From: Prorocentrum cordatum
Taxonomy: Eukaryota > Sar > Dinophyceae > Prorocentrales > Prorocentraceae
Assembly (NCBI GenBank): GCA_963575745.1
Contig: CAUYUJ010012147.1
Location: forward strand, 76,001 to 140,000
Length of the DNA stretch: 64,000 bases
Reading direction: 5' to 3'
Shown: in pieces, positions 36,861-47,985 of the stretch
Numbering within the stretch: position 1 is the stretch's first letter
Layout of the letters: each line of letters begins with the position of its first letter
Notes under the pieces: generated by a model
The model's database searches: none
Told to the model about the DNA's origin: nothing
What the model saw: the letters and a program-made list of their open reading frames with translations, nothing else
Translations under genes and position numbers: made by a program

Positions 36861-37559
36861 CCCCTCGGTTCCAGCGCCCGTCCAGTGCCCCGCGGCCCCA
36901 GTGCCTGGCCAATGTCTTTCCTGCCCCGGTGCGCCCCTTTCGCCCCTTCCCCCCAGTGTTCCCCGCGGCCTCAGCGGGGCCTTCTCCGTATGGTTTCCTT
37001 CCGCCCCGCCCATCTTCTTTCCGCCCTCGCGAAGTAACACACGAGCGCCACAAAACGCTTAGGACATCGGGGATCCGGGCCATTACGAAATTGCAATTCT
37101 GGTTGCAGCAGCAACAAGAAACTGGGGATCCGGGACACTACGAAATTACATTCCTGCTTGCATCAGCAAGTGCACAGACCCTCTACATCTCAGGGCTGTA
37201 CCCAGAATTCTCTTCGGATCCTTCCTCCTCCTCCTCCCCCTTCCTTTTTGTGCAAGAGCCATGGCACACGTGCCACTTGTTTTCCGAGTTTTTCATTTCT
37301 CGCCCCAGATGCTTTCTGCATGTGTTCCGACGACTGCCTTGTAAGAAAAGAGCTTCACGGGGTTCCTCGCAGTAACAAGGTTGACGGTTCACCGCTGGTT
37401 CGAGTTGCAGCTACAGACCTGAGAATTTAGCAGATAGGCGCGGCATGCCCACTATACGTGAGGAAAATACCCGCTTTTCAAATTAATTGCCACATATCGA
37501 ATATTCGTAAAAGCGGCCCAACATTGATTTTTTTCATTGCAGAAAGTTGGTTCCGCCAA

Positions 37560-38780
37560 GTGTTTTCATAGAAGAAAGTGCGCCTACAGAGCTCATACTA
37601 AGACGCAGAGGCTCTCACAGTCGTCCAAAGGTGCAAAAAATCTGCTCCCTTGAAATGAATTTTCAAATATCTTTGAAATTCTAGCAGAACCAACCCAAAG
37701 TTATGATATCTTCTTGGCCGGGTCGACCAACCCAGCCCGCGCCGGAATTCCCCTAGCTCATCGATGCCGAAGAGCTCTACGAGTGCAAGTGCAGACTACA
37801 GAGCGGATAACAGAAAACGATTGAGAATCATCAGGCGCGTCATCTGTTGCATCTACAGGTCTGAACTCGGTCTGCTGCCCGAGCTAGGTCCGCGAAGCTA
37901 GTCATCTTGTTACGAGTGATTTGTATTTTGTACTTAACTCGAGCTGTAGGGCAGCTACAGAGCTCATACTCACAGAAACTGATTGAGAATCATCAGGCGC
38001 GTTTGTCTGTTGCATCCAGAGGTCTGAACTCGGTCTGCTGCCCGAGCTAGGTTCGCGAAACTAGTCGTATTCTTCGAGTCGTCTTAAGAGGTGCTGCTTA
38101 ACTCGTTCTGTAGGGGGCTACAGGGCTGGTAATTGAAGAAACAGATTCGAAGACGTCCGGCGCGCCCGTCTGTCGCTTGCAGAGGTCTGAGCTGTGTGTG
38201 ATACTCGAGCTAGGTCCGCAGAGCTATTCATATTGCTCCGGTCATCTCGACAGGGACTGTCGGTTCCTGCACTAAACTCGAGCTAGGGGAGCTACAGAGC
38301 TCGTATACAGATGAACCGATGTAGAGTAATCAGGCGCGTTCGTCTGTTGCATCCAGAGGTCTGAACTGGGTCTACTACCCGGGCTAGGTCCTCAAAGTAT
38401 TGGTATTCTTCGAGTCATCTTGACAGATGTTATCAATTTTCCGTATCGAACTCGGCCTTTAGGACAGCTACAGAGCTGGTGCGCACAGAACCAGATGCCG
38501 AACCATTGGGAGCCTTCGTCTGTTGCGCCGAGAGGTCTGAACTCGGTCTGCTACTCGAGCTAGGTTCACAAAACTATTCGTATTCGACTGACACATTTTT
38601 TTCGAAATGATGGTGAATTTCTTCACTGAACTCGAGCTGCAGAGCAGCTCGAGAGCTCTTCGGCCGAACAATCAGAAGGACATCATGAGGCGCGAAGCAT
38701 CTAGACGCTTGATTTCGGTCTGTTGTGAGCGCAGACGCCAAACACATATTCGTACTCTGCTATTTTCTCCCTAATGGTGT
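37560..38780 (+). repeat. ~175-bp satellite array, forward (about six copies)
   Basis: The landmark AGGTCTGAACTCGGTCTGCT recurs near 37,857, 38,030, 38,183, 38,357, 38,533 and (diverged) 38,708. Each unit also has CAGGCGCGT, CGAGCTAGGT, TATTCTTCGAG-like and GCTACAGAGCT. Divergence between copies suggests an old array. Confidence 0.85.
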
Positions 38781-40300
38781 TTTCTATACGCTGCTGAAAA
38801 ACTATTTGTTCTCTTATAATTCTTCGGACATAAAATAGTGTCAGGAAGCTCTACGAGTCTCCGGGCGGTAAGAAAGGTTGATGGCTTGCCGCGGGCGCCC
38901 AGTTTCCACAAAGGACAGAAATGATAGAACAGCAACAATATCGCGTAGAAAATTAGAACGCTCACTTCCGATCCAACCGGGAATAATATGAGGAAGTATC
39001 GACGGGGGTGCCCAGCCTCCAGATCCCGAGGGGGAAGAGACCAGGTTACCGCCGGGACCCTCGTAGAGCTCCAGAGACGCAGATCAGTGCCAAGAAAAAG
39101 ACAAAAGCGTTCTTGAATGTCAGCTCAAAAACTTGAACATTTTCTTTAAATTTCATACGAAGACGGTGCCGGGAATTGTTTTCATCGAAGTACTGCACCT
39201 AGAGCCCTTGGAATTGCACCATGGAGCGCGTCATGATCGACTGCAGGGAACAAAAATCTGGATTCTCAAAACAAACTGGGAGCCCGCGGTCAACCGTCAA
39301 CCTTGGTTGCCGCCGGGTGCTCGTAGAGCTTCCTCGTAGAATGCGGGCGCGACAATCTTGCATTCCGCGCGCGCGAGGGCTGAGGAAGAGAAGGAGGAAG
39401 GGAAAAAGGAGCAGGCAGAGGAGAATCAGGGGAAGGAGGAAGAGCAGCATGACGAGCGGAAGGGGAAGGGTGGAAAGGGAAAAAAGGAACGATTTAGTAG
39501 GGTGCGAATAGTTTGTTTGGCACCAGCTCTGGAAGCAAACCGAGTTCGGGCATCTAGATACTCGAGACTAGCGCGTCTGATGATTTTCTGACGATTACTG
39601 TGCCAAACAGCTCTGTAGCTCATCTACAGCTCGAGTTGCGCCCGTAAACTCATGATGAACTTTGAAAAATTAGCAAAGTACGAATAGTTTTTCGGACCCA
39701 GCTGTTGGTAGCACACCGACTTCGGGCATCCAGATACTCGAGACTGGCGCGTCGGATGATTTTCTGTCGATTGTTGTGCCACGCAGCTCTGCATCTCATC
39801 TGCAGCTCCAGCTACATCAAGAAAAGCATCATCATCTCTAGAATATTAGCAGAGTACGAATAGGTTTTAGGGCCCAGCTGTAGTAGCACACCGATTTCGG
39901 GCATCCAGATACTCGAGAAGGGCGCGCCATATGATTTTTTTGATTGCTGTAACGAACATGTCTGTAGCTCATATGCAGCTCGAATTGCATCAAGAAGCTC
40001 ATCATCATCTCTGGAAGAAGTAGTAGAGTACGAATATTTTCTCCAGGCCCAGCTCTGGCAGCAGACCGAGTTCAGGCATCTCAATACCTTTGTTTTGCCA
40101 GCTGGCCCCCCAGCGTGCCGGAAATACTGTCTAGCTTAGCCGCTAACGCTCTTTGGGAAGCTGTACGAATTATTTTCGAATCTCACAGAATTCGAAAAAT
40201 CGACCCCAGGTCATCACATTCTCCGTTCTGGCCGGGTCGGCCAACTATAGCTCCACCCCGCGCCCGAATTCCTCTAAGCTCATCTCGTCGAAGAGATCTA
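37694..40300. repeat. ~95-bp direct repeat bracketing the two satellite arrays
   Basis: A segment with TGGCCGGGTCG(A/G)CCAAC, GCGCC(G)GAATTCC and GAAGAG(C/A)TCTACGAG occurs at about 37,694-37,790 and 40,206-40,300 in the same orientation, although the arrays it brackets point in opposite directions. Confidence 0.7.
39480..40110 (-). repeat. Same ~175-bp satellite, inverted array (about four copies)
   Basis: Units near 39,550, 39,727, 39,902 and 40,075 read, in reverse complement, CGCGC..GTCTCGAGTATCT..ATGCCCGAA(C/G)TCGG, the same family as the forward array at 37.6-38.8 kb. A purine-rich tract (39,365-39,485) precedes it. Confidence 0.75.
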
Positions 40301-41689
40301 CGAGGTACACATTCAAAAATAGATTGAAAAAAACAAGAAATCCGTCTAGAACTGGGAGCCGACGGTAACCGTCAACCTTGGTTTTGCGGTTTTGCGGACG
40401 GTCGGTTCGAGCTCCATGGAGGCAGACCGAGACACAGAGCAACTCAGAAGTGAGCCTGAGAGCAAGACGCTGAGCGCACTAACAGCGAAGCTGTACAGCT
40501 ATGCCCAAGAGCGTAAATCAAACGAAGAGTAAACTAAACTAAACTAAATAGTAAATGCAATGCAAGACCATGCAGTTACCACATAGCGATTACCGTCTCA
40601 GCATCACTGCAGTGAAACCAATCACGCAAACACAAATACCAGAATGCCCCCAAAAAAGTGAATTCATGGGATCAACACTCGACCTTCTTTGATGCAGCTG
40701 TAGTGTCGATCAGAGCTCACGAATCGCAAAGCGGATGTGCAATGAACTTATGCATTGCATGCGCAATGAACTGATGCTTCAACTCAGATTTACCACTGGC
40801 ATTGATCGGGGGCAGGCGAAACCTCACCGATCCAACGATCAGCAGGGCGAAAGCCTAAGCTTTCTGAAAAATCGCTTGAACAACCCGCGGAAAGACAAGA
40901 GACGTGTGCTCAACGTCACAATTTGAATTAGATAACGAATTAGACGGGCAACATACAGAGTGAGCCAACACACGCACCACGACTTCGAGCGAATGCGGGG
41001 AACAGCAAGGGTCTTATACCGAACAAAGTGAAGATCAGGCGAAGCTCTTATTCAACACACGTGCATGCACGACAACACACACAGGCATGAAGAACGGCAA
41101 CGCAATGACAAATCACAATAGTTCGAACGCGAAGTATGTGGACATCAAGTACAATGAATTCTGAACTCCACTCGAGGCGAAGAAAAAGTAACTGTGTCGA
41201 GGGACTTCTCAAAATTCTTCGATGTCAAGAAACTTCAATGCCGAGATACTTCTCTAATACCAGAAGACCTCCACCGAACGTGCACAAGAGCAAAATAAGA
41301 CAAGCGCAAGCAGGCAGTACAAACAAGCACGCAGCGACGACAGCGGCCTATGCGTTGAAGTCAGTCCAACTTCTGACGCCAAACAGAGCTGGCCTCCAGC
41401 ACCTTGGACGGCAGGCCGTGGAGGGGGGAGTACACGATGAAATGGCACGGCTGCCCACGCGCCCGCGCCGCAGCTGACCAGCTGGAAGAAACAAAATTGA
41501 CCGAGCAAACTTGCGCAGTCATGATGCCACACAACGAAGGGGCACACGAGAACAACTGCAAAGAAAGAAAAAGCACCGCGTACAGTATGGAGAACCAACC
41601 CGCTGTCGGCACGATGCCGCTCGAGACGAGCCCCCGACGGCCCCGCGGCGGGAGAGGCCCCTGCAACCCCGCGGGGGGCCACGGGACTC
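40301..41689. other. No gene recognised
   Basis: AT-balanced sequence with a short ACTAA repeat near 40,527-40,550. Frames are short and without domains. It flanks the 3' end of element A. Confidence 0.45.
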
Positions 41690-41844
41690 CCAACCTTTTT
41701 TTTGTTGCGGCTTGCGGTCAGACCAGGCAGCGGCCGTCAGGGCCGGAGGTCAAGTTACCACAACAGGCAGAGACATTCACGAGCTCTTTCGGCCCAGGGT
41801 GCTGGGCAGGCGGAGAGCGTGCCAAACGCGCGAACTCGTGTGGG

Positions 41845-42690
41845 CTAGCAGAGACATGCCAAACGCACGAACTCTTGCAAGCCAGAGAGTAGGCGACAGG
41901 CAGCTCTTATTTCGGCTTGTGTGACAGTGCAGCTGGGAGGGAGAAGAAAGGCGTCAGCCATGATGTTATTGATCCAGATCGGTGTGTGGTCATAACCAAT
42001 CAGCTCGGGAGAAGAAGTGAGGGATGGGGAGAAATAATAAGCATGCGCGTCAATAAGCCAACCACATCCAACACCCATTTCGGACCGCCCTCCGTCGAAA
42101 GCACCACGGAGAGCATTGATTTTGATGTTGTGATTACGGATCTCCTGAATGATGTCATGTTTGTATCTTTTCCCCGTGTTGCCCCGTCGTGCTTCCCAGG
42201 TCAACTCGTCCGCTCTTTCATTTCCTTCACGGTACACCCATGTGATAATGTTGTGCCCTGCATTCGGAGGTCTCATATTGGCAATGGTGGTTAACTCATA
42301 CAACTCATTTTGTGCCTCATGCAACGTGTTAGAATAAACAAGGTTAGAGGTCTGCCACACCCCTAAGAGCCAGTTGACCACCACCTGCGAGTCACCCGCA
42401 AGTTCGACCGCGAGCGAATGTCTGTCAAACAGCCACTCCGACTGTTCTTCAAAGACGCTGGCCAACCTGATAGCTCTCTGTACCGCCTTGCCCTCGTTCT
42501 CCTCCACCTCCTCCTCCTCCTTCATGCAGTCATGCGTCTGCGGCTCCTTTAATGCAAAATATTTGAATATGTTATGTTGTACTTCATAGCGTGTACAAAC
42601 ATCTTTACATAATCGGATCCAATCCCTTTCCGTCCAGCCCAACGTACCTGTCATCCAGATCTCGGTGCCACCATTTTCAAAGCGAAGCCC
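41845..42690 (-). CDS. Element A C-terminal RNase H-like domain, permuted motif order
   Basis: About 280 codons. Motifs in order: VELAGDSQVVVNWLLGVW (matches the third acidic motif of RNase H), WVYREGNERADELTWEAR (fourth), ALRGAFDGGRSEMGVGCGW (first) and TVTQAEIRAACRLLSGLQ (second), then stop. All four acidic residues are present but the second half of the fold precedes the first. Standard RNase H begins with the DGG strand. Role by family: removal of RNA from RNA-DNA hybrids during reverse transcription. Confidence 0.75.
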   Translation of the reverse strand, partial: GLRFENGGTEIWMTGTLGWTERDWIRLCKDVCTRYEVQHNIFKYFALKEPQTHDCMKEEEEVEENEGKAVQRAIRLASVFEEQSEWLFDRHSLAVELAGDSQVVVNWLLGVWQTSNLVYSNTLHEAQNELYELTTIANMRPPNAGHNIITWVYREGNERADELTWEARRGNTGKRYKHDIIQEIRNHNIKINALRGAFDGGRSEMGVGCGWLIDAHAYYFSPSLTSSPELIGYDHTPIWINNIMADAFLLPPSCTVTQAEIRAACRLLSGLQEFVRLACLC

Positions 42691-44581
42691 AAGACGTGAC
42701 AGCACCGCTCTGTCCACCCGCGCACTTACGGGTGAGCAACCTGGCCGACTTTGTGCCCACGCTTGCACAGGAAGCATCGATTTGATCACTCCATTGTTTC
42801 CCTCCCACCAGCATAAGAGCACGAGCCTGTAACGCCGTCCCGAGGTTCGATCTGGTTGACGTGATCTTTCTAACTTTTGCCCGCGGTCCCTCGGGCCACG
42901 CACAGGCCCCCACAGGGCCAGACACCGTGGATAAGGTGGCCCCCAGGGTAACACGTCTCCTCTTTCGGCCATCTTGACATTGTTTCGCATATTGTGTGAT
43001 ACGTTTGCGGCGATTCCAGGTACGCGGCTGTGATGGCTCCTCCCCAGATGGTATGCTCCCAACGGACTCCCCGAGCTCTTGAGAACCCCCCGTCACCGAG
43101 GGTTCATTCTGCACAAAGTCTGGTGAGGCATCCAACTCAACTGGGAAACAAGATAGCGCAACATCTTTGGCGCACATCCACTGTTTGTAGAGCGTGAGTT
43201 GGACCAGGCTGTGTTTGCCCATCTTCTGCAATATTTCCCTCCCCATGTCGAACATGCGACGGCCAAAGGTGGACCAACTCACCTCGGGCTTTTTTCTTCG
43301 CCATACCAATTTTGACAGGAGCTCACCCTCGCGCGCGTGAATATACTTCAACGTGCTCGTATCTATGGTGATGCCCTCGATGCCATACAAAAAGCGTGTT
43401 TGCACCATCGTAACATATCTTCTGATTTTCTTCTTCATCGCAATCTGCCTATTCATGAAAAAGGGGCGGGCATTCCAAAATGCTTTCTCCATTTCTTTCA
43501 TTCTGTGAACAATATCAACATGCTTTTTGAACTCTCTATCCAGCATAGTGCCCAAAATCTCCATTTTCGTGACCTGTTTGAGTTTGATGACATGTGGCAA
43601 TACTTTCTGCTCATTTGTGCGCCTCGCCTGCTCAAACAGCTGAAGATGGCTCGCACAGCTCATGCCCCCTTGGCCCTCCCTTGGGCCAGCTGTTGGGACA
43701 ATCGAAGACATCTCCAAATCATGATCACAACCTAGCTTCATATATTCAAGACTACTCTCTTTCCACTCAAACCCAAAGCGACGCAGGGCATATGTCATGT
43801 CGGCAATCATACTTGTCATCTGAAATGAGCTGGCCGCGAGCAAGATCACATTATCGGCCCACAACATGTTAGTGACTTTCCAGTCCCGGTGTTTACCGCT
43901 GCGTACACATGCACCCGCCTCCGAAAGAGACCACCCCCACCCCTTCTCATGCCATCCCTTCGCAATCTCATCAAAGGCAGCAATGGAGAGGGCGATCCAC
44001 AGGGTCGGTGCCTCGAGCGAGCCCGTGCGGACGCGTCGGTTCCAAGGTACACCTGCTGTCGATGCCTCCTGGAAGCGGAACTCCGCCTCGTTGTCGAGAT
44101 AGCACTCGAGTAGTGCGTATGCAAGCTGATGTTTAACGCCAATATATTCCAGAGCATGTGCCGCCACAGGTACCGTAAAGGAATCAAAAGCACAGGCCAC
44201 GTCAAGGCTGGCGAGGTGGAGCACATGTGACTTCCCCCACTGAGCAGCATGGCGGCAGGCGTTTTTAAGACCCGCCGTTACTTCATGACATCTACGCTCC
44301 GGCACAAAGCCATAGCATCGGACATATTCTCCCGATCCCCTCGCTCTGATGTGCCGCTGAATTAGGTGGGTGAGGCACCCACTGTACCATTTACCAAAGA
44401 CACTGAGCAACACTAGCCCCCTGGATTCGTCCAGGGAACACTTCAACTTGTTTTTCAGGATGACTGTGACAAGGATCTTTCTCCGCAATTCTGGTGTGAC
44501 GATCTGGCGCTGATAAAAGGACTGGAAGGCCTGCAGTGCAAGACGGAGTGTTTCCCAAGAGAGTGTCTTGAGCATAGCGGC
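42677..44581 (-). CDS. Element A reverse transcriptase with WADN box
   Basis: About 635 codons in frame with the endonuclease but for one TAG. Fingers: VTVILKNK, GLVLLSVFGKWYSGCL and YGFVPERRCHEVT. Motif A: LASLDVACAFDSF. Motif B: TGSLEAPTLW, where most LINEs have QGDPLSP. Motif C: NMLWADNVILLAAS (WADN at 43,850-43,861), where most enzymes have FADD or YADD. Then a MEILGTMLDREFKKH region and a positively charged tether. The frame ends at 42,677 by a frameshift before the RNase H part. The unusual motif C is shared with C and D, so it is a lineage trait. Confidence 0.8.
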   Translation of the reverse strand, partial: AAMLKTLSWETLRLALQAFQSFYQRQIVTPELRRKILVTVILKNKLKCSLDESRGLVLLSVFGKWYSGCLTHLIQRHIRARGSGEYVRCYGFVPERRCHEVTAGLKNACRHAAQWGKSHVLHLASLDVACAFDSFTVPVAAHALEYIGVKHQLAYALLECYLDNEAEFRFQEASTAGVPWNRRVRTGSLEAPTLWIALSIAAFDEIAKGWHEKGWGWSLSEAGACVRSGKHRDWKVTNMLWADNVILLAASSFQMTSMIADMTYALRRFGFEWKESSLEYMKLGCDHDLEMSSIVPTAGPREGQGGMSCASHLQLFEQARRTNEQKVLPHVIKLKQVTKMEILGTMLDREFKKHVDIVHRMKEMEKAFWNARPFFMNRQIAMKKKIRRYVTMVQTRFLYGIEGITIDTSTLKYIHAREGELLSKLVWRRKKPEVSWSTFGRRMFDMGREILQKMGKHSLVQLTLYKQWMCAKDVALSCFPVELDASPDFVQNEPSVTGGSQELGESVGSIPSGEEPSQPRTWNRRKRITQYAKQCQDGRKRRRVTLGATLSTVSGPVGACAWPEGPRAKVRKITSTRSNLGTALQARALMLVGGKQWSDQIDASCASVGTKSARLLTRKCAGGQSGAVTSWASL

Positions 44582-46307
44582 CTAAACGCCATCTGACCCC
44601 ACAGCCCTCCCCACTTTCAACTTTGCACGAGTCTGGATCAGCGCCCCCATGTCCAGCGGGCACTTGGTACACCCTTCCTTCCTCATCTCCTCCTCCGCCC
44701 TCTTCCTCAGCTCCCTCAGGCATTGTACGGTGCGTGACTTCTCATCTTCGCTGGAGTATCTAGTGAGGCCGTGTCGACGGAGGGCCTCAGTCCTTTTACT
44801 TTGATCAGTACATGGTACCCCATCAATAATCAAACTCCGCACAATCGGTGAACGCTTCCTTCCATCACGATAGGCATGTTCGATGCACTCTCTCTTCCTG
44901 GCCCTCCTAACTTTGTTCCACCTCCTCCTACTTGACTTGAACGTCTCCTCATCCACTTCCCCTCTCTTCCACAACTTGTGCAAAGCATAGTGCGCCTGCC
45001 TGACCTGTACGTGCTCCTCCGACCATCTGGGTGTCCCTGAGCTCTTCCTCTGGGTTCCAGTCGGGGCTAACTCCGCGGCCTTCAGGGGGCCCTGACTCAT
45101 GGACTCCAGGGGGTTGCCCATCGCGCTGTTCTCCACCATCCTCCTCCTCGTCCTTCTGGCCTGCTCCTTCTTATCCTTGTCTGTCTCCTCCACCTCCAAA
45201 CCCACCTCCTCGTAATGCTGTTTGGTACCTACCACCTCCCTGACTACTGTGTCGGATGCACTGCCGAAGATGTGTGAGCTGGGGGGAAGGGCGCGGTCGA
45301 AAAGCGCAGCGGCATCACGTGCGGGCACACCAGGGTCCACATGCCAGTGTGTCATCTTCTTGGGAAGGCAGCTCGCACGGTCCAACTGTATGTCCTCGAT
45401 GCTCGGAGCCGTGAGTGAGAGAAGCTTATGGTCACTCCAGAACGTGTCTAATGATACATCCCCTTCCAAGGATCTCTTTCTTCCAGCTGCCTCAGGAATA
45501 AGCCAAGTCGAGGTTGCTGGCGGAAGCTTCCAAGATTTGGGTACCGCTAAATAGTCATATACATGCTCATAGCCCCTCGTACTCCTCCACGTAGTGTCCC
45601 CCTCCTCCTTACAGTGCCTCGGAGCCCCAAAGGTGTTGGCCAGCTGGAGTCCCAAGATGCCCATGGTGGCCACTAGGGCCTCGCTCATGGCTCTTCTGAT
45701 GATTCTCGCACGTTTTTCATGCCCACCACGCCCTCCGCGTTGATCAGGTAGAACCCCATCTCCCGAGACCTGCAGGTGCCCCGATAAGGAGTTCTGATGG
45801 ACCTCAGCATTCGCATCTATGCTGATGACGAGATGTTTGATATGATGAAGTTCTTGCAACTGCTTGCAATCTACAACACACTTCCTGAGGATGTCCTGGT
45901 AAAGTTGAACAATGCCCCATTCGGCCACTTCCGTCTTCCCCATTGTGCCCTTGTGGGGCAAATAAATTGATGCAAAAAGGAAGGATTGAAACGCAACCAC
46001 AGCATATCTTACCCCAATACGCTGGTCTAGGAATTGTTTGGCGAGGTCCGAGCGGAAAAGAACACCAGCATGTCCACTCGGGCTCCTCGCGGTCTCCCTA
46101 TTGAGGTTCTGAAAGTCTTCGCCTTCAGCCGAGAAAATTACACGGAATGGTGAGTCGACCAGCGACTCATCCTGAATTAGATGTTGCGCCTCCTGCAGCC
46201 CAACCACATCGAAGTCACGGAGCGCCTGTCGTGCTTCAGCTGCCGACGACTTCCCAAGCTTCCTGGCGTTCCAGCTAGCGAGCCGAAGGCCTGAGCATCC
46301 TCACCAG
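44582..46307 (-). CDS. Element A APE-type endonuclease and linker
   Basis: The frame opens after a TGA at about 46,310 with GLRLASWNARKLG (the conserved Asn strand), then VGLQEAQHL (metal-binding Glu), FLFASIYLPHKG, LVISIDANAEV (Asp/Asn strand), YDYLAVPKSW and FWSDHKLL (the SDH triad motif). It is the target-site nicking enzyme of the element. A charged linker with WNKVRRARKRE follows. It ends at TAG 44,582-44,584, after which the same frame continues into the reverse transcriptase. In elements C and D the gag-like domain and endonuclease are fused in one frame. Confidence 0.75.
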
Positions 46308-46456
46308 TTGTCGGCGTTGACTTGCGCCTGCCACGCTTGACAATTGATGGCAGGGTCGATCTGCGAGAGTTCTCACGCCGTGAGTTTCCAGCCAGAGCCC
46401 CGCTGCCATACACCGAAGCAACGTTCCTGGGCCCTCCCTGCCGTAGGACTGCCATG

Positions 46457-47110
46457 TCACCATGCAACTGTCGGGGGTCCGTACTCCACTCTGACCCAGG
46501 CCGACTCCTTACTCTTGTGCTTATGGAAGGTGGCGATGAGACGATTTGCAGCCCTGCTCTGAGGCTGCTTGTGGGGTTCGACTTCCGTCATCACCTGGGA
46601 ACGTGCATTGATCTTATCACCGAAAGCCTCTGCTGCTGCCAGTGGTTTATATTTCTCATCCAACTTGCTCTTCCAAAGATTTCGTATCTCCCAAACTGTG
46701 TTACGGGCCACCGTCGGTTTGAGGAATATGCGAAGCTGCCAGTATCCCCACGGCTTGTTTGAATTGAAAGCAATACTGTCCTCCCGATTGAATACATTGT
46801 TCATCTTTTGCCCATCAACCGTCTCAAAAGGGTGGGCATTGGCCTCTGCGAGGTTACGACTAGAGCGTCCCGCCACCATGTTTGGGTCCCCATTTCCCCA
46901 CCCTCTGATCTGGATGTATGTTGGTGCATAAGTGGACGGCCTTGGAGGAGGCCCCGTATTCCCAGATCCCACTCTGGTACTGCTCTCACTATCTACACTG
47001 AGTCCACTCTCGCTACGTGTCGAACTATGGTGATTCTGTAGATGTTTCACCGTTGCCTGGAGCTGCTTGAGCTCCTCCCCCTTGGCGTGTGAGTTCTTTT
47101 TGTACCACAT
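46457..47110 (-). CDS. Element A gag-like domain
   Basis: About 217 codons with YIQIRGWGNGDPNMVAGRSS, GYWQLRIFLKPTVARNTVWE and a C-terminal helix-rich part ending near RVEYGPPTVAW. Elements C (KEWASGDPRQVIGRADRNL, RVEHGWSTLSW) and D (YLELKGWV) carry diverged equivalents directly before their endonucleases, so it is a real element domain. Function presumably RNA binding. It overlaps the previous segment in a different frame. Confidence 0.6.
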   Translation of the reverse strand: MWYKKNSHAKGEELKQLQATVKHLQNHHSSTRSESGLSVDSESSTRVGSGNTGPPPRPSTYAPTYIQIRGWGNGDPNMVAGRSSRNLAEANAHPFETVDGQKMNNVFNREDSIAFNSNKPWGYWQLRIFLKPTVARNTVWEIRNLWKSKLDEKYKPLAAAEAFGDKINARSQVMTEVEPHKQPQSRAANRLIATFHKHKSKESAWVRVEYGPPTVAW

Positions 47111-47531
47111 TCACTGTCTCGCGAACGGGCCCCACTTCCTCCGTGATGACTTGTTTGGGAGTTGATTTGAAGGTCTTTTCATTGGCGGCATTTTTTTGTT
47201 CGGCAGACTTCTTGTCCAGAAGGGCTGCAAAGGCTTCCATGCCTGGCGGCAACTGGTGTCTCATGTGTTTGGCGCGATCATCCTCAGGGGGACCCTGGGG
47301 CACACCAGCAGCAGCCAACTCCGCCGCCTCACCCGCTCGGCGTTCCGCCGTGCTGATCTCATGCGTCATTGCTGGATCTCTGAAGAAAACTTGATCTGAA
47401 GAGTCTGGCCGAATCTGCCAGGGGTCTCTGAAATAAAGCTGATCGAAACTCTGAGGTGGGTCTGAGTCGGGAGTACTTCCTGAAGGTATGTTATCACCAA
47501 CTCCAAATTCCCAATCGTCCTCTTCTTGCAT
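47025..47531 (-). CDS. Element A N-terminal ORF segment
   Basis: 168 codons, starting MQEEDDWEFGVGD. The first third is acidic and Pro/Ser-rich, the second Ala/Glu-rich and likely helical (AERRAGEAAELAAAG). It precedes the gag-like segment in another frame, so a frameshift or a splice joins them. No domain recognised; by position it is the start of the element's RNA-binding or gag-like protein. Confidence 0.55.
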   Translation of the reverse strand: MQEEDDWEFGVGDNIPSGSTPDSDPPQSFDQLYFRDPWQIRPDSSDQVFFRDPAMTHEISTAERRAGEAAELAAAGVPQGPPEDDRAKHMRHQLPPGMEAFAALLDKKSAEQKNAANEKTFKSTPKQVITEEVGPVRETVNVVQKELTRQGGGAQAAPGNGETSTESP

Positions 47532-47617
47532 ACAAAAAGTATGATGTAAGTAAGTGGAGTGTGCACGGTATCACTCACCGCGAGCTCAACAGTCAATGCA
47601 ACTCTCAACTCTCAACT

Positions 47618-47985
47618 CCTGCTTATTATTTCTCCCCATCCCTCACTTCTTCTCCCGAGCTGATTGGTTATGGCCACGCACCGATCTGGATCAATAACAT
47701 CATGGCTGACGCCTTTCTTCTCCCTCCCAGCTGCACTGTCACACAAGCCGAAATAAGAGCTGCCTGTCGCCTACTCTCTGGCTTGCAAGAGTTCGTGCGT
47801 TTGGCATGTTTCTGCTAGCATGCACGAGATCGTGCGTTTGGCACGCTCTCCGCCTGCCCGGCACCCTGGACTGAAAGAGCTCGTGCTTTTGGCATGTCTC
47901 TGCCTGTTGTGGTAACTTGACATGCGGCCCTGACGGCCGCTGCCTGGTCTGACCGCAAACCGCAAAACACCAAGGTTGCCGCTGG
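47618..47985 (+). mobile_element. Element B, 5'-truncated 3' end of an A-type element
   Basis: From TTATTATTTCTCCCC to the ACCGCAAACCGCAAAACACC tail this matches, in opposite orientation, 42,040-41,690 of element A (about 95 percent identical by eye). It encodes only the last part of the permuted RNase H (INNIMADAFLLPPSCTVTQA to LACFC) and the 3' UTR with three GAG.TCGTGCGTTTGGCA units. Confidence 0.85.

Larger units (their letters stand above)
41690..47617 (-). mobile_element. Non-LTR retrotransposon A, near full length
   Basis: Reading leftwards: acidic/coiled N-terminal region, gag-like domain, APE endonuclease, reverse transcriptase, tether and permuted RNase H, then a 3' tail ending in CTGACCGCAAGCCGCAACAA. 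Only a few lesions are visible: a frame change in the N-terminal region and before the endonuclease, one in-frame TAG (44,582-44,584) and one frameshift near 42,685. It is the best preserved of the three related elements. Head-to-head at its 5' end lies a fragment (B) of the same family. Confidence 0.85.

Noticed and set aside
35782-37375. Pro/Ala-rich ORFs of over 400 codons
   Set aside because: They follow the 106-bp satellite, which happens to lack stops, and the same peptide appears shifted in another frame.
37385-37410. GGTTCGAGTT as a possible tRNA T-arm
   Set aside because: No acceptor, D-arm or anticodon stem can be drawn around it; the sequence belongs to the retroelement 3' module context.
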